The notes below the pieces were generated by a model that was not told where the DNA came from, did no database searches, and saw nothing but the letters and a program-made list of their open reading frames with translations. This document shows, one piece after another, positions 27,817-37,026 of a DNA stretch of 64,000 nucleotides (within the stretch, counting starts at the first letter, position 1; each line of letters opens with the position of its first letter). Source of the stretch: Actibacterium pelagium (lineage in GTDB: Bacteria > Pseudomonadota > Alphaproteobacteria > Rhodobacterales > Rhodobacteraceae); assembly GCF_002285415.1 (NCBI RefSeq), contig NZ_NSBU01000004.1:682001-746000 (forward strand), written 5' to 3'. Made by a program: the position numbers and the translations under genes.

Positions 27817-29105
27817 GATCCTCTATCCCAGAAGGGAGATTCCCTTGGTGGTTCACGCCAATTTACAGTTGTCAGTATATTATTCACACAGTCGGCGATC
27901 TCACCAAATCCATCGTAGCGGCAAATACTCAGGCCGTCGCGTGGCAATACTGTGAGCCCGTCAGGTATCCTCTTGCCGACGCCTATTCCGCAAACTGGCA
28001 CGATCAGCTCGTCTCGTGCGCGGGACGACATGACATAAGCCGACATCCGCTCGTTGAGCAATCCAGAGTCATCTAGGTTCGCTCTTTCAAGACCGACGTA
28101 GAATACGATGTCGAACTCCAGCCCCTTCGCCGAACGCTCATGCAGAACTGTGATAGTATTTGTACTCTCAAAATTCAGCTCTTCGTCCAGTGCCAGTCTA
28201 CCAGCACTGAAGTACCTCTGGATCTCATAAGGCGCCTTGATCCTATGTTTCAGCTTGTTATAGGTGCTTTTCACGTCACCGATGGAACCATGCACGATAA
28301 CTCCGACTTGTTTGCTTGGAGCCAGTCCAATTCTCCTCGAAACGAAGTCCAGCATCTCCGCCTCGGTAGAGAACAACCCAACTTCTGGGAGCTCACCTGA
28401 CCTGTCTGGCATCTTCGTAGTACCGCTTGTTTTGCCCACCTGGAAGTAGCGCGCGAACCCCGCAACTTCCTTCGTGTTCCGGTAGTTCTTCGAAAGAAAT
28501 AAAACCCTGTCTTTTTCGCTAGCAATACCAAGATGGCGGGCGATGTTCTTTACACTAGAATTTTTTTCGGCGGCGAGCCTTTGATTGTCGTCCGCGAAGA
28601 CCGTGATCCTCGGTTCGTGGCCACATGACCTCAGCCGCTCAAGCAGTCGTCCGAGCGCGAAGTACATGTTCTCCGGGAAATCTTGACCCTCGTCGATGAT
28701 AAGATGGCCCCAGTTGAGTTTCTCTAGCCTGGGATCGTCGTCATCTAGATCCAGTGTCTTGGACAACATTGCATGCCAGTCATAGCTCCACTTGTCATCT
28801 ACTTCTGACGGAGCACGGCCTAACTTTGCCTTCAGCCACCAATTTGAAACCCACTTGTGCATGGTCATGACCGGTACGTCGGGCGCAACACCGTCTCGAG
28901 ACTCCGAGTATTTGCGCAGCACCTTGTTGAACATGATCACCGATGGCCGTTGCCCAAGTTTTTTGAGGCGTTGCGCGCGGTGAAATGCCATGACTGTCTT
29001 GCCGGTTCCGGGAGGTCCAACTACCAAGATGGCGCCATCTGTCGGTGCTTTGCCGTAAACTCTCAGTTGTTCCTCATCGAGGTCTGAGAAATTCGGAAAC
29101 CTCAT
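27813..29105 (-). CDS. UvrD-like SF1 helicase/ATPase
   Basis: 430 aa. Motif Q region FSDLDEEQLRVY, Walker A VVGPPGTGKTVMA near residue 30, motif Ia/II with IIDEGQDFPENM near 137, motif III-like VFADDNQRL, motif IV NYRNTKEVAGFAR, and motifs V/VI in LHERSAKGLEFDIVFYVG ... MSSRARDELIV. It is a compact single-polypeptide SF1 ATPase without an obvious nuclease domain. It lies 2 bp after the drmB-like stop and overlaps the 527-aa gene by 4 bp. In the operon it is a second SF1 motor in addition to the NERD-helicase. Confidence 0.88.
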   Translation of the reverse strand: MRFPNFSDLDEEQLRVYGKAPTDGAILVVGPPGTGKTVMAFHRAQRLKKLGQRPSVIMFNKVLRKYSESRDGVAPDVPVMTMHKWVSNWWLKAKLGRAPSEVDDKWSYDWHAMLSKTLDLDDDDPRLEKLNWGHLIIDEGQDFPENMYFALGRLLERLRSCGHEPRITVFADDNQRLAAEKNSSVKNIARHLGIASEKDRVLFLSKNYRNTKEVAGFARYFQVGKTSGTTKMPDRSGELPEVGLFSTEAEMLDFVSRRIGLAPSKQVGVIVHGSIGDVKSTYNKLKHRIKAPYEIQRYFSAGRLALDEELNFESTNTITVLHERSAKGLEFDIVFYVGLERANLDDSGLLNERMSAYVMSSRARDELIVPVCGIGVGKRIPDGLTVLPRDGLSICRYDGFGEIADCVNNILTTVNWREPPRESPFWDRGS

Positions 29106-29107
29106 AA

Positions 29108-30961
29108 TTAATGCCCCTCAATCACCTTGTGGAAAAAGCCAAATGGTTCGGCGACGCCGCGACCGTTCTTAGAACCACGGCCGGACACGAGAACCCGGTT
29201 CAAGAGAATATTTGAGTAGGTACAACTCGTCTCAGCAACTAGGGAGCAAGCGTGACAAGCCGCCCGGTTCATGTTTCCGATGCCCTGACTTTCAAGCTCT
29301 CGACAAACCGGGTCTCCCGAGCACCATTCACTTTTTGCAACCGACCTGTAGATCACTTCTGCTATCCTTTCAGGCCCACCCATCTCGACCAACCCGCCCA
29401 TGGATCCCTCCGAGTCCGAGTCAGCGGTGTAGATAAGAATGCCGCAGTAGAGATTACTTTCTGGCCCGCAATAAACGCGCTCTCTCAGTGACGTAGATGA
29501 ATATCCACAGTCGAAAGACAGCTGATTGATGAGCATGTGTGCGAACGTGTGAAGCATGATGAACGCTGGGTTCGCGTTGAAACCCATGCGGCGCGGTAAG
29601 TCCGCTTCCTCTGCAGCCCTCAGTTGTGAAGCCGTGAACTCGTCGATTGATGGGCCATTGTCGTCAAGCCAGCTTGCTATCGCCTCGTTCTTGAACTGGA
29701 GGAAAATACCCTCTCCTGAGACTTCTATAGCAGGAAGCCAATCTGCAGCCCCCGTGCCTAGGTCTGGTGGTATCAAAGAGTTCTCGGAACCCACATCACG
29801 GCGCTGGAACCCTCGGAAGACACGGACTTCGCGTAGGCGTTCGACCTGAACAACTCGCTCGAGTAAGCTATCAAGAGCAAAATGACTTGGAGGCGTGTGC
29901 GCTACGGTGGTGAGGTTAGCGCCTTGAAATCCTCGCATTGACCCGAGAACAGGAAACTCGTCTGCCATCACGTCCCTTTGGTCGAATTCTTGGATAAGAC
30001 CGCCAGACGCAGTGGTGTCGTCGTCACCCGGAGCAACCCGCTCGAGGAAAATTGCCCAAATATCGTCGAGTTCCGCGTCATGTTCATCTGCGATGTCTTG
30101 CAAGTTGGCTTTGTAAAACGACTCCAATTGCTCGATGGCGAGCTGACCACTTTTCACTTGACGCGTTGCTAGATTAACCCAGTTTTCAAAAACAGTGTCG
30201 TGTGCGAGTTTGGTGGCGAGAGCGCTTCCCATCGATGCTTGCGCGATGTCGAGCGCCGATATTACCGATGGATAGTGCAAGGCGCTTGAACCACGGGGCT
30301 CCATCCACATCTTGGACGGGCGCCCATCTTCGCCTGTGCAGCCGCTGTTACCCTCTCCTGGTTGGTAGCCCTTACACCCTTGCAGAAGAGGACGTTCACT
30401 GATGCCCTCAAGCGAGTTCTTGGCTCCGCAAGAACATGCGACGTGCATGCTCTTGAAGTCGCCACCGCTTCTACCGGTCACTTTGAACGTAAGTTTTGCC
30501 TCGGCTCGGCTGCACGAACCTGTCCGGGCTTGTTGAGCACCCCTATGCGCCCAGTAATACCAGTCGATCTCGTCAACGTGGCCGTTGTCACAAACAGCAA
30601 CGAACCGCATAGGAACGAGTGCGCGGTTCTTGCAACTCGTGTTCTTGCACCTCGGGACAGGTAGAGGCTTATCGTCGTCATGGCGATCATCTTGCGATGT
30701 CCACTGTACCATTCCGCGACAACCGGGACAGAAATGCCAACGTGGGAATCTGGTCACCGAAACCGCGTACTCTGGTCTCATGAGGCGCGAAACGCCGTGA
30801 AGCTTGCCAGTGAGAGACTGTAGTTTAACCTCCTTTAAGTTCTTACCCTTAGGCCAACGGTGGGTTCCCTTAACAAAGAAAGATTGCCCGTCAATTTCGC
30901 ACAGAGCTCCAACGCCAAACGGCGATACGAGTTGTGCCCTCCTGAGAGACTTGGTGCTCAT
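29108..30961 (-). CDS. drmB: DrmB-like DUF1998 protein
   Basis: 617 aa. N-terminal RRAQLVSPFGVGALCEIDGQSF is the family-type start. Zinc-binding Cys pairs follow (FCPGCRGMVQW, RCKNTSCKNRA) with VAVCDNGHVDEIDWYYWAH. The DUF1998 domain lies near residue 490-600 (HTFAHMLINQLSFDCGYSSTS, GILIYTADSDSEGSMGGLV, ACHACSLVAETSC). DrmB forms a complex with DrmA in DISARM and helps it load on DNA. The gene follows the DrmA-like gene by 4 bp, which is the canonical order. Confidence 0.88.
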   Translation of the reverse strand: MSTKSLRRAQLVSPFGVGALCEIDGQSFFVKGTHRWPKGKNLKEVKLQSLTGKLHGVSRLMRPEYAVSVTRFPRWHFCPGCRGMVQWTSQDDRHDDDKPLPVPRCKNTSCKNRALVPMRFVAVCDNGHVDEIDWYYWAHRGAQQARTGSCSRAEAKLTFKVTGRSGGDFKSMHVACSCGAKNSLEGISERPLLQGCKGYQPGEGNSGCTGEDGRPSKMWMEPRGSSALHYPSVISALDIAQASMGSALATKLAHDTVFENWVNLATRQVKSGQLAIEQLESFYKANLQDIADEHDAELDDIWAIFLERVAPGDDDTTASGGLIQEFDQRDVMADEFPVLGSMRGFQGANLTTVAHTPPSHFALDSLLERVVQVERLREVRVFRGFQRRDVGSENSLIPPDLGTGAADWLPAIEVSGEGIFLQFKNEAIASWLDDNGPSIDEFTASQLRAAEEADLPRRMGFNANPAFIMLHTFAHMLINQLSFDCGYSSTSLRERVYCGPESNLYCGILIYTADSDSEGSMGGLVEMGGPERIAEVIYRSVAKSEWCSGDPVCRELESQGIGNMNRAACHACSLVAETSCTYSNILLNRVLVSGRGSKNGRGVAEPFGFFHKVIEGH

Positions 30962-30965
30962 CTTC

Positions 30966-33900
30966 TCATGCCTTCAACTTTATTTCGCTGTCGACGTGAC
31001 GCATCGATTGCAGCGTGTGCCAACCCACCCCGTCGATGAGTTTGTCTTCGAACCGCCGGAGCAACGCAGCCTGCTGCTGTCCACGCGAAGCGCTATAACG
31101 CAGGTCTTTGTGCACTTTTGTCCATTCCAGCCATTGCTCTATCCGATGGTTAAGCTTTTTTGCCAATCGATCCCGAATTTCTCGATCTTCTGGCGCGTCG
31201 TAAGCGGCTTGCAACCGGGACAAGAGAATATCGATTATATCGGCAACCCTTTTATCGGAGGGCTCGAATTTCGAAGCGCCTGCATTACTTTTGTATGACG
31301 TTCCGTGCCTAATTGCTGTAACCAGAGCGGCGTGCAAAGCGCGCTCAATTGCCGGTATCGAGCCCGGTGTAACGCTCGTGGGCTCAACGTAACTGTAAAA
31401 TCGTTCGTGGAAGGTACGGAACGCCTCGTAGTGTGATCTATCCCTTGGCTTGCTTGGCGAAAAACACGTGAAGACGAGCCCGGGCACGTCACCGCGTCCA
31501 ACGCGACTCGATGCCTGAATGTACTCGGCGGTGAGTTTTGGTTGTCCGTTCACGAGCATCAACCCGAGGCGGTTGATGTCAACCCCGACCGAAATGATGT
31601 TCGTACAGGGAACGATGTCGATCGCTGGGCTTTCTGGCGGGTCGTGCCGCTGCCCCAAGAGTTGCCGAGCCACCGGGATTGGAGTTTCGGCGTGTGCTTT
31701 CAGTTCCAGAACATGGAAGTCTGTGCTTCGTTCCACGTCCTCAGCAGTGGCATAGACCTTCAATCTGGCTGGGATCTCGTCTCGTGTGGCGTTCGCGATC
31801 CGGCCAAGCTCACGCTTGCTGTTATGGTACGCGACAAGCGACCAGTAAGCATCGAGCTCTTTTGCCGTCAACCTGTCGTCCTTCTCCAGCTCTTGCACCG
31901 CCTGCAGAATCGCCGCCATTGCCCACGAAACGGCGACAGTGCTTCTTAACCCTTGGCCCATAAGCCCGACGTAGAGTCGTGAACGATCTGTATTGCCTAC
32001 GTCCATGCTAGAGAAGAACGAGTCGTTGGCGCTCAGTCCCGGCGATGGGAAAACAACGCCTTCGCGCCCGTAGATGCGGCGACACTGCGCTCCCGCGTTC
32101 CTGATGGTCGCCGTGGCTGCTATTACCTTAGGGCTTGCACCTGAACCAGACCGCATCAGGGTTTCGAAGGCTGCTTCGTAGATACCGGCGAGCGTCCCGA
32201 GGGGGCCTGAGATCAAGTGTAGCTCGTCCTGTATAATAAGCGACGGGGGATGGTTGGTAGTTCCGACACCCAGAATTCGGCCACCGTTTTCTTTCCACGG
32301 GATCATCGCGAACTTGTCTATCGTACCAAGCAGGAAAGAAGGTGGAGACTCCAAGATTTGTTCATCGACGATATAAGCGGGAATGCCCTCGTGGAAGTCG
32401 CAGTCCTCCTCTGGGCAACGGATAACGAAATCTCTTTGTGATGCCAAAAAGCCAAAATATGTCTCGTCGATCTGGCCATCCGGGAGTCTGCGTTCCACGC
32501 CTGGGACCAAGAGCGTACCGCAACACGGGCAGCTTTCGATGGGGAAGGGATTGTCCGCACGCGGTTGCTTCGCATCATAGAGCTCGAGGCACCATTGGTA
32601 AGCGCCGCTCCCGTACGAATCAGTTATCCGGTTCGGGCTCACTTCTCCCCCGACGAAAAGTCCAATTGAGAATTCCGTCTCGCCAAGCGATCGGTCACCT
32701 TCGATCGCGAGATCGCGCCGCAACTTCTCGAGGGCGCAAATCATGCCAGCTGTTCTTTGGAACTGGTCGGATGTAAGGAAGCGGTAAGTGTATCGGTTGA
32801 TTACGCTGGTGCCGCCACCTGCGTCTCCGGCGACAAGTCGCCTTCTGATTAGTTCCAATGCTGCGGCCAGCAAATAGGCCTCTGTCTTGCCGCCACCGGT
32901 AGGAAACCAAATCACGTCAACCGCATCCCGGTCTTCGTGTTGGCCATCGCAAAGCGAAGGCAGCAGTTGCAGGATGAATGCGAGTTGGAATGCTCGCCAA
33001 GAAGGCTTTGTATTCGACAGGTAGTCGATTTCGCCAGTTTCCGCTTCTCCCAGTTCGAATGGGCCTTGTTTACCATCGTTACGGGCCGCGCCGCTCGCGC
33101 GCGCGAAATGCGACATCGACATTAGCATCGCCTTGTTTGCGAGGGTGAATGCCTTGAAAACTTCCTCGTCTTGCGACAGCAAGACAACCCCTTCATGCAT
33201 TCTCGCCGCGCTTCTCCGGCACCTGCTTAGTATCCTGTCGGCATCGACCTGTAACCGCGTCGGTACATCGATATCCTCCTGCGCGCCGATCCATTCCTCG
33301 TAGAAGGCTACAAATTTTTTGAGACGCTCTCCAAGAACTCGCCGGCCCGCTTTGCCAGAAGCTAAGAACGACAAATTGAAAATTTCTGTGTCGGCGAACG
33401 GTGCCTCGCCTTCGCGAATGATCAGTTGATCGAAGCGTGGCCGCCAAACATGTGCAATCGGCATTCCTTGGGTGCAGACGCGGATACAATTTCCGGCTGC
33501 ATCGAGTTCCCAGTCTGCGGATACCCCATGACCAACCGCGTAGACCTCGTGCGTGCCGTAGATCACTTGCAGTTCGCGTTCCTCTTCGCTCGGAGGTAGA
33601 TACTCCCCGGTTGGGTATGGAGCTATTGTCCCACTTTTAGGAACCACGCTGAGCTTTGCCTGGTAAATGGTTTTTGAAGGGTCCGGCCTGCCTGCCTCGT
33701 TGTCATTGGATAAGCTGACCGTCATTAGCCAGCGATCGTCGGGAAGCTTTCTGGGGAGAATCGAGATCGAGGCCATTTCGGCCAAACATTTTTTGGGCTC
33801 AGCGAGGGACTCCCCAGCTTTCAACGGTAACCTTGAAGGTTCGATTGGATGCCTTTTCCAGCACTCCGAGCTATTCGATTTGTCGCCCTTTCCAGCAGCA

Positions 33901-34295
33901 TTTTCGTCCGAGTCACGGTCTGGCAAGTCGTTCTCAACTTCACCTACCCCGTCGACTTTGTGGTACAAGGCACCTTCGACGACGATTTCGAACTCGGTCT
34001 CTCTGGACACACAAAACGTGATCCCCATAGATGCGGGCATTAAGGCGGTCGCCATGGCGAGTGGGTCATCGGAGGTTTCGAAACCGCCACCATCGGTGTT
34101 CTCACCCTCGTCATCGCCGCCCGTGTCACCCGACTGGGCCGATGATCGCGGGTATAGCATGCCCTGCATGTAGGCGAGGCTCATCCGACCCTCGATGACT
34201 TCTCTCTCCCATCCATGCTCGTCGTCCGGTATTCCAAGACCCGGCCCGACAATCTTGCGCTCTAGCCATTCTACAATGTCGTCTCTTCCTGGCAC
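30966..34295 (-). CDS. drmA: DrmA-like SF2 helicase
   Basis: 1109 aa. An N-terminal region of ~450 residues contains an acidic low-complexity stretch near 55-80 (GDTGGDDEGENTDGGG). The helicase core has Walker A WFPTGGGKTEAY near 463, an inserted Cys cluster (CPCCGTLL ... CPEEDCDF) near 590-640, DELH box IIQDELHLISG near 690, motif III AATATIRNA and motif VI YIQASSRVGRG near 935. These features and the adjacent DUF1998 gene fit DrmA, the translocase of DISARM. It starts 3 bp after the NERD-helicase stop. Substrate (unmethylated or incoming phage DNA) is inferred from the family. Confidence 0.9.
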   Translation of the reverse strand: MPGRDDIVEWLERKIVGPGLGIPDDEHGWEREVIEGRMSLAYMQGMLYPRSSAQSGDTGGDDEGENTDGGGFETSDDPLAMATALMPASMGITFCVSRETEFEIVVEGALYHKVDGVGEVENDLPDRDSDENAAGKGDKSNSSECWKRHPIEPSRLPLKAGESLAEPKKCLAEMASISILPRKLPDDRWLMTVSLSNDNEAGRPDPSKTIYQAKLSVVPKSGTIAPYPTGEYLPPSEEERELQVIYGTHEVYAVGHGVSADWELDAAGNCIRVCTQGMPIAHVWRPRFDQLIIREGEAPFADTEIFNLSFLASGKAGRRVLGERLKKFVAFYEEWIGAQEDIDVPTRLQVDADRILSRCRRSAARMHEGVVLLSQDEEVFKAFTLANKAMLMSMSHFARASGAARNDGKQGPFELGEAETGEIDYLSNTKPSWRAFQLAFILQLLPSLCDGQHEDRDAVDVIWFPTGGGKTEAYLLAAALELIRRRLVAGDAGGGTSVINRYTYRFLTSDQFQRTAGMICALEKLRRDLAIEGDRSLGETEFSIGLFVGGEVSPNRITDSYGSGAYQWCLELYDAKQPRADNPFPIESCPCCGTLLVPGVERRLPDGQIDETYFGFLASQRDFVIRCPEEDCDFHEGIPAYIVDEQILESPPSFLLGTIDKFAMIPWKENGGRILGVGTTNHPPSLIIQDELHLISGPLGTLAGIYEAAFETLMRSGSGASPKVIAATATIRNAGAQCRRIYGREGVVFPSPGLSANDSFFSSMDVGNTDRSRLYVGLMGQGLRSTVAVSWAMAAILQAVQELEKDDRLTAKELDAYWSLVAYHNSKRELGRIANATRDEIPARLKVYATAEDVERSTDFHVLELKAHAETPIPVARQLLGQRHDPPESPAIDIVPCTNIISVGVDINRLGLMLVNGQPKLTAEYIQASSRVGRGDVPGLVFTCFSPSKPRDRSHYEAFRTFHERFYSYVEPTSVTPGSIPAIERALHAALVTAIRHGTSYKSNAGASKFEPSDKRVADIIDILLSRLQAAYDAPEDREIRDRLAKKLNHRIEQWLEWTKVHKDLRYSASRGQQQAALLRRFEDKLIDGVGWHTLQSMRHVDSEIKLKA

Positions 34296-34298
34296 AGT

Positions 34299-35960
34299 TT
34301 ACCCCTGTCTAATCGTTTTCTTGCGCTCTCTTTCAACCTGAAGCTTGCTCAAGAGGTTTGCCTGCTCCTCTGTACAAATGATTTGCAAGGTATGATTTGC
34401 GCGTGAAAAGGCGGCGTACGCGGAACGCTTGAAACTTATCTCCTCTTTACAATCGCCAAGCCCGGCAACGAATATCACCTTGCGTTCAAGGCCCTTGAAT
34501 TCCTCGGCTGTGGAAACAAGAACGCAGTCTCGTTTGCGCCCAGAGAGTGCTCTGCTTGATAGCGGCTCGGTTCGAACCCCGGCTGACCTCAGTTCTTCCA
34601 CTGTATCCTGAACGGCTACGTCACCTGCGAGTAAAACGGCAACGTCTGATCTTTGAACAGGCTGATTGCCAGACACGATCTTGGCAACAATTGCTGCGCA
34701 CCTTGACGGGATATCCGCGGCGGAGCCAACACGCGATACCTTGACCTCGCTACCAACTCCAAGCGAGCGCGGCGTGCCGAGATCAACTTCCGCTATTGAT
34801 GTCATGGACTCCACGATCGGTGGCGCATTCCTGATGTTGTCTAACAGGCGCCGCGTGAATGAGTGGCTCTTGATGTAGTCGTAGGCGAAATCGTCGAAGT
34901 GAAAGGCCGAGCTTAGCTGGTTGTTCGGGTCGCCGAACCAACGCCATCTCCCGCCCTCCAAACCCTGATGTACTGCCCCCTCCAAGGTTTCCAAGGTTTC
35001 AATCTGGCAAAGGTCTTGCCCCTCGTCGATTACGAGTACGTCCCGCTTCCCGTTCTCGGCTATTTCTGCGGTTAGATCATCAAGGCAGCAAACTCGGATG
35101 CCTTCCGGCAATTCATGCGATTCCAAGAAACTCGAAAGAAAACGGCTTCGTGTCACGACGAGAACTGTCTTTCCCTCTGCAGCATCGTACCGAGCAGTCG
35201 CCATCGCCAAAAAAGTCTTGCCCGTTCCTGCCCCACCGAAGATCGACATGCGATCGTTTTCCTGTAGTTCATCAAGACGACGAACTTGCTCCTCGCTCAA
35301 CTCGCACAGTTCCTTGTCGAACTCCTGCAATTGGCTGTTAAGCGGCGGCACTTGCTCGAAATTTGGGCGTAGAAAGGAAACGATATCGGAAATGAGTCCG
35401 TCGGGTATCTGCTGGCTCGTGCCTCTTTCCCGCTCTCCGAAGTGATCCAAGACCCGATCAATGTAAGCCTTGAACGTATTATGACCTGCGCATTCGGGTT
35501 TGTAGCCTGTTATTTCATCAGGAAGCTCTGGCATTTTCGAGGTTCCGACCGTAACGACGCGGTCAATTCCCTCAAACAGGAGCGCCCAGCCTGCGGGGAT
35601 GCCATCAAGCTCTTTCCGAAATCTCGGCTTAAGGTAGTTATCCATCAAGGAAAAGAAAGCCGACACCGCTTGGGCCGCAGGACTTTCCTTGCGCCGTGAG
35701 ACCTCCCCGAAGCGGTTGGTATATTCCCAAATGCCATTTCGACACGCAACGCGCCCCCCCTTTACCTCGAGCGCGATGATTCCTTTCCGCGTGACAAGTA
35801 GGAAGTCGATTTCTCCCCAACGCTTATACTTATGTTTGCCAAGGTTGAGCGAGTGTAGCGCCACGTCCGCTGGACCGAACTTGATCTGCTCAAGCATCCG
35901 GAAAACACGCTCTTCCGCTGAACTCTTGAACTCAAGTACTGACGGTGGAAGCATTTTCAT
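34299..35960 (-). CDS. NERD nuclease-like domain fused to an SF1 helicase
   Basis: 553 aa. N-terminal NERD domain: KRWGEIDFLLVTRKGIIALEVKGGRV (the E..D..ExK nuclease-like core, residues ~50-75), followed by a helical linker. An SF1 helicase begins near residue 235 with SIFGGAGTGKTFLAMATA, then DVLVIDEGQDLCQIE near 316, RRLLDNIRNAPPI and VSTAEEFKGLERKVIFVAG. The fold combination suggests a DNA-translocating nuclease. The ATG at 35958-35960 overlaps the stop of a 52-codon upstream gene. It is the first large gene of the operon and is not part of classical DISARM gene sets as I know them. Confidence 0.88.
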   Translation of the reverse strand: MKMLPPSVLEFKSSAEERVFRMLEQIKFGPADVALHSLNLGKHKYKRWGEIDFLLVTRKGIIALEVKGGRVACRNGIWEYTNRFGEVSRRKESPAAQAVSAFFSLMDNYLKPRFRKELDGIPAGWALLFEGIDRVVTVGTSKMPELPDEITGYKPECAGHNTFKAYIDRVLDHFGERERGTSQQIPDGLISDIVSFLRPNFEQVPPLNSQLQEFDKELCELSEEQVRRLDELQENDRMSIFGGAGTGKTFLAMATARYDAAEGKTVLVVTRSRFLSSFLESHELPEGIRVCCLDDLTAEIAENGKRDVLVIDEGQDLCQIETLETLEGAVHQGLEGGRWRWFGDPNNQLSSAFHFDDFAYDYIKSHSFTRRLLDNIRNAPPIVESMTSIAEVDLGTPRSLGVGSEVKVSRVGSAADIPSRCAAIVAKIVSGNQPVQRSDVAVLLAGDVAVQDTVEELRSAGVRTEPLSSRALSGRKRDCVLVSTAEEFKGLERKVIFVAGLGDCKEEISFKRSAYAAFSRANHTLQIICTEEQANLLSKLQVERERKKTIRQG

Positions 35961-36115
35961 GAAATTAGTTCTGCTCTTTTCTTACTTCTTTGCCGGTGAT
36001 TCACATCCACAACCGTCGTTAACAAAATGATCGCCCAAAGCATGTAGGTTGTAAACGTGAATATAAAATTCACTATAAGGGTGTTTCTCCGCAATTCGAA
36101 TTCCGCAAAGTCCAC
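35957..36115 (-). CDS. 52-aa single-pass membrane protein leading the defence operon
   Basis: The start is GTG at 36113-36115, with AAAGG 8 bp upstream. The frame (DFAEFELRR, then one hydrophobic segment NTLIVNFIFTFTTYMLWAII continuing to LLTTVV, then a basic tail NHRQRSKKRAEL) ends with TGA overlapping the NERD-helicase ATG as ATGA. The single TM helix with Lys/Arg flank predicts N-out/C-in insertion. Coupled translation with a helicase gene is the argument that it is real. No family is recognised. It may be a membrane anchor, sensor or toxin-like effector of the system. A codon-bias or conservation test would settle it. Confidence 0.6.
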   Translation of the reverse strand: MDFAEFELRRNTLIVNFIFTFTTYMLWAIILLTTVVDVNHRQRSKKRAELIS

Positions 36116-36375
36116 GCTGCAAACCTTTGCCCTTTTCGTAGCGTAAACTCTGAATGTTAGCTAGGAGCCGACCGCCTCAACACGCCTGTGGAACTAGCAC
36201 GGGTTCTCCAGTCCACATTGGCTGCCGTGAGTAATATACATCGATTGTCTCGACATCTTTCAAAGACGTTGCCTAGGAGGCTTTCCAGAACCAAACGGTC
36301 CCGAAGTGATTGAAGGCAATGCAGCTGGAAATGAAGGCGGCGAAGGAGGTCGGGCAAGCTAGCGAATGAGAAGCG
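36116..36375. other. Region upstream of the DrmAB-like operon
   Basis: 260 bp between the GIY-YIG gene and the small membrane gene. It must carry the operon promoter on the minus strand. A short minus-strand frame (36157-36357) begins with a TTG without a ribosome site and is not supported. No clear operator was recognised. Confidence 0.4.
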
Positions 36376-36861
36376 CTATTTCTGCAGGCTACGTTCCAGT
36401 TCCATCACCCGTTCTGTCAGTGCCTGTACAGTCTTTGTCAGTTCAGAAATTCCAGGAAAGTGAACAGTGCCACTTGGGTTTTCCAATAGCTCGATAGCCC
36501 AAGTTCGAAATTCGCCTTCTTTGCTAAGTTTGCGCGCTTCTGATCTGATACCCCCTCGGCTCCGTAGGGTGGGGTTTAGGTGGTCGAATGCTACCAACTC
36601 GAATGCATGAAGGCGTATGGCGTCTTCGAGAACCGGGTCAGTCCACCATTGGCATCCCCCTACCTGACTTGCGTCCAAGGACACGGCTGAAGCACCGGTT
36701 GTCACACTTGAGTTACGGTACTCAAGATGCTGCGAGACACGGTTTCTGAGGTTAGTTCCAATACCAACGTATGCAGGATACGGGCTACGGACGCTGCTCC
36801 CTAGCAGGCAGTAAACCCCTGATTTATTCGGAAGCATTCGTATCTCAGAGAAATCGCGCAT
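36376..36861 (-). CDS. GIY-YIG nuclease-domain protein
   Basis: 161 aa. N-terminal GIY-YIG core: NKSGVYCLLG, then PAYVGIGTNLRNRVSQHLEY (GVY...YVGIG, with the Arg and His of the fold) and a downstream acidic residue in the VLEDAIRLHAFELVAFDH helix. A C-terminal ~35-residue coiled coil (LTKTVQALTERVMELERSLQ) suggests dimerisation. This is a single-domain nuclease that may be a homing-type or restriction nuclease; a role in the island's defence set is inferred from location only. Confidence 0.8.
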   Translation of the reverse strand: MRDFSEIRMLPNKSGVYCLLGSSVRSPYPAYVGIGTNLRNRVSQHLEYRNSSVTTGASAVSLDASQVGGCQWWTDPVLEDAIRLHAFELVAFDHLNPTLRSRGGIRSEARKLSKEGEFRTWAIELLENPSGTVHFPGISELTKTVQALTERVMELERSLQK

Positions 36862-37026
36862 CTACAACATCCTGCGGCTATGATTGACTAGACTTGGTGA
36901 CAGTTCATTCGCTTTCATTGCATTGATCAAATATCGAAGCAGAGTGGAGGTGAAGCGGTCAAGGTTGTAAAAAACAAGATCGGTTGAAAAGCCGTACATT
37001 CGCTCCCGTTCATCCTGCCTTTTCTG

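Noticed and set aside
36157-36357. A 66-codon minus-strand frame upstream of the defence operon
   Set aside because: It begins with TTG without a ribosome site and has a composition typical of noncoding DNA.
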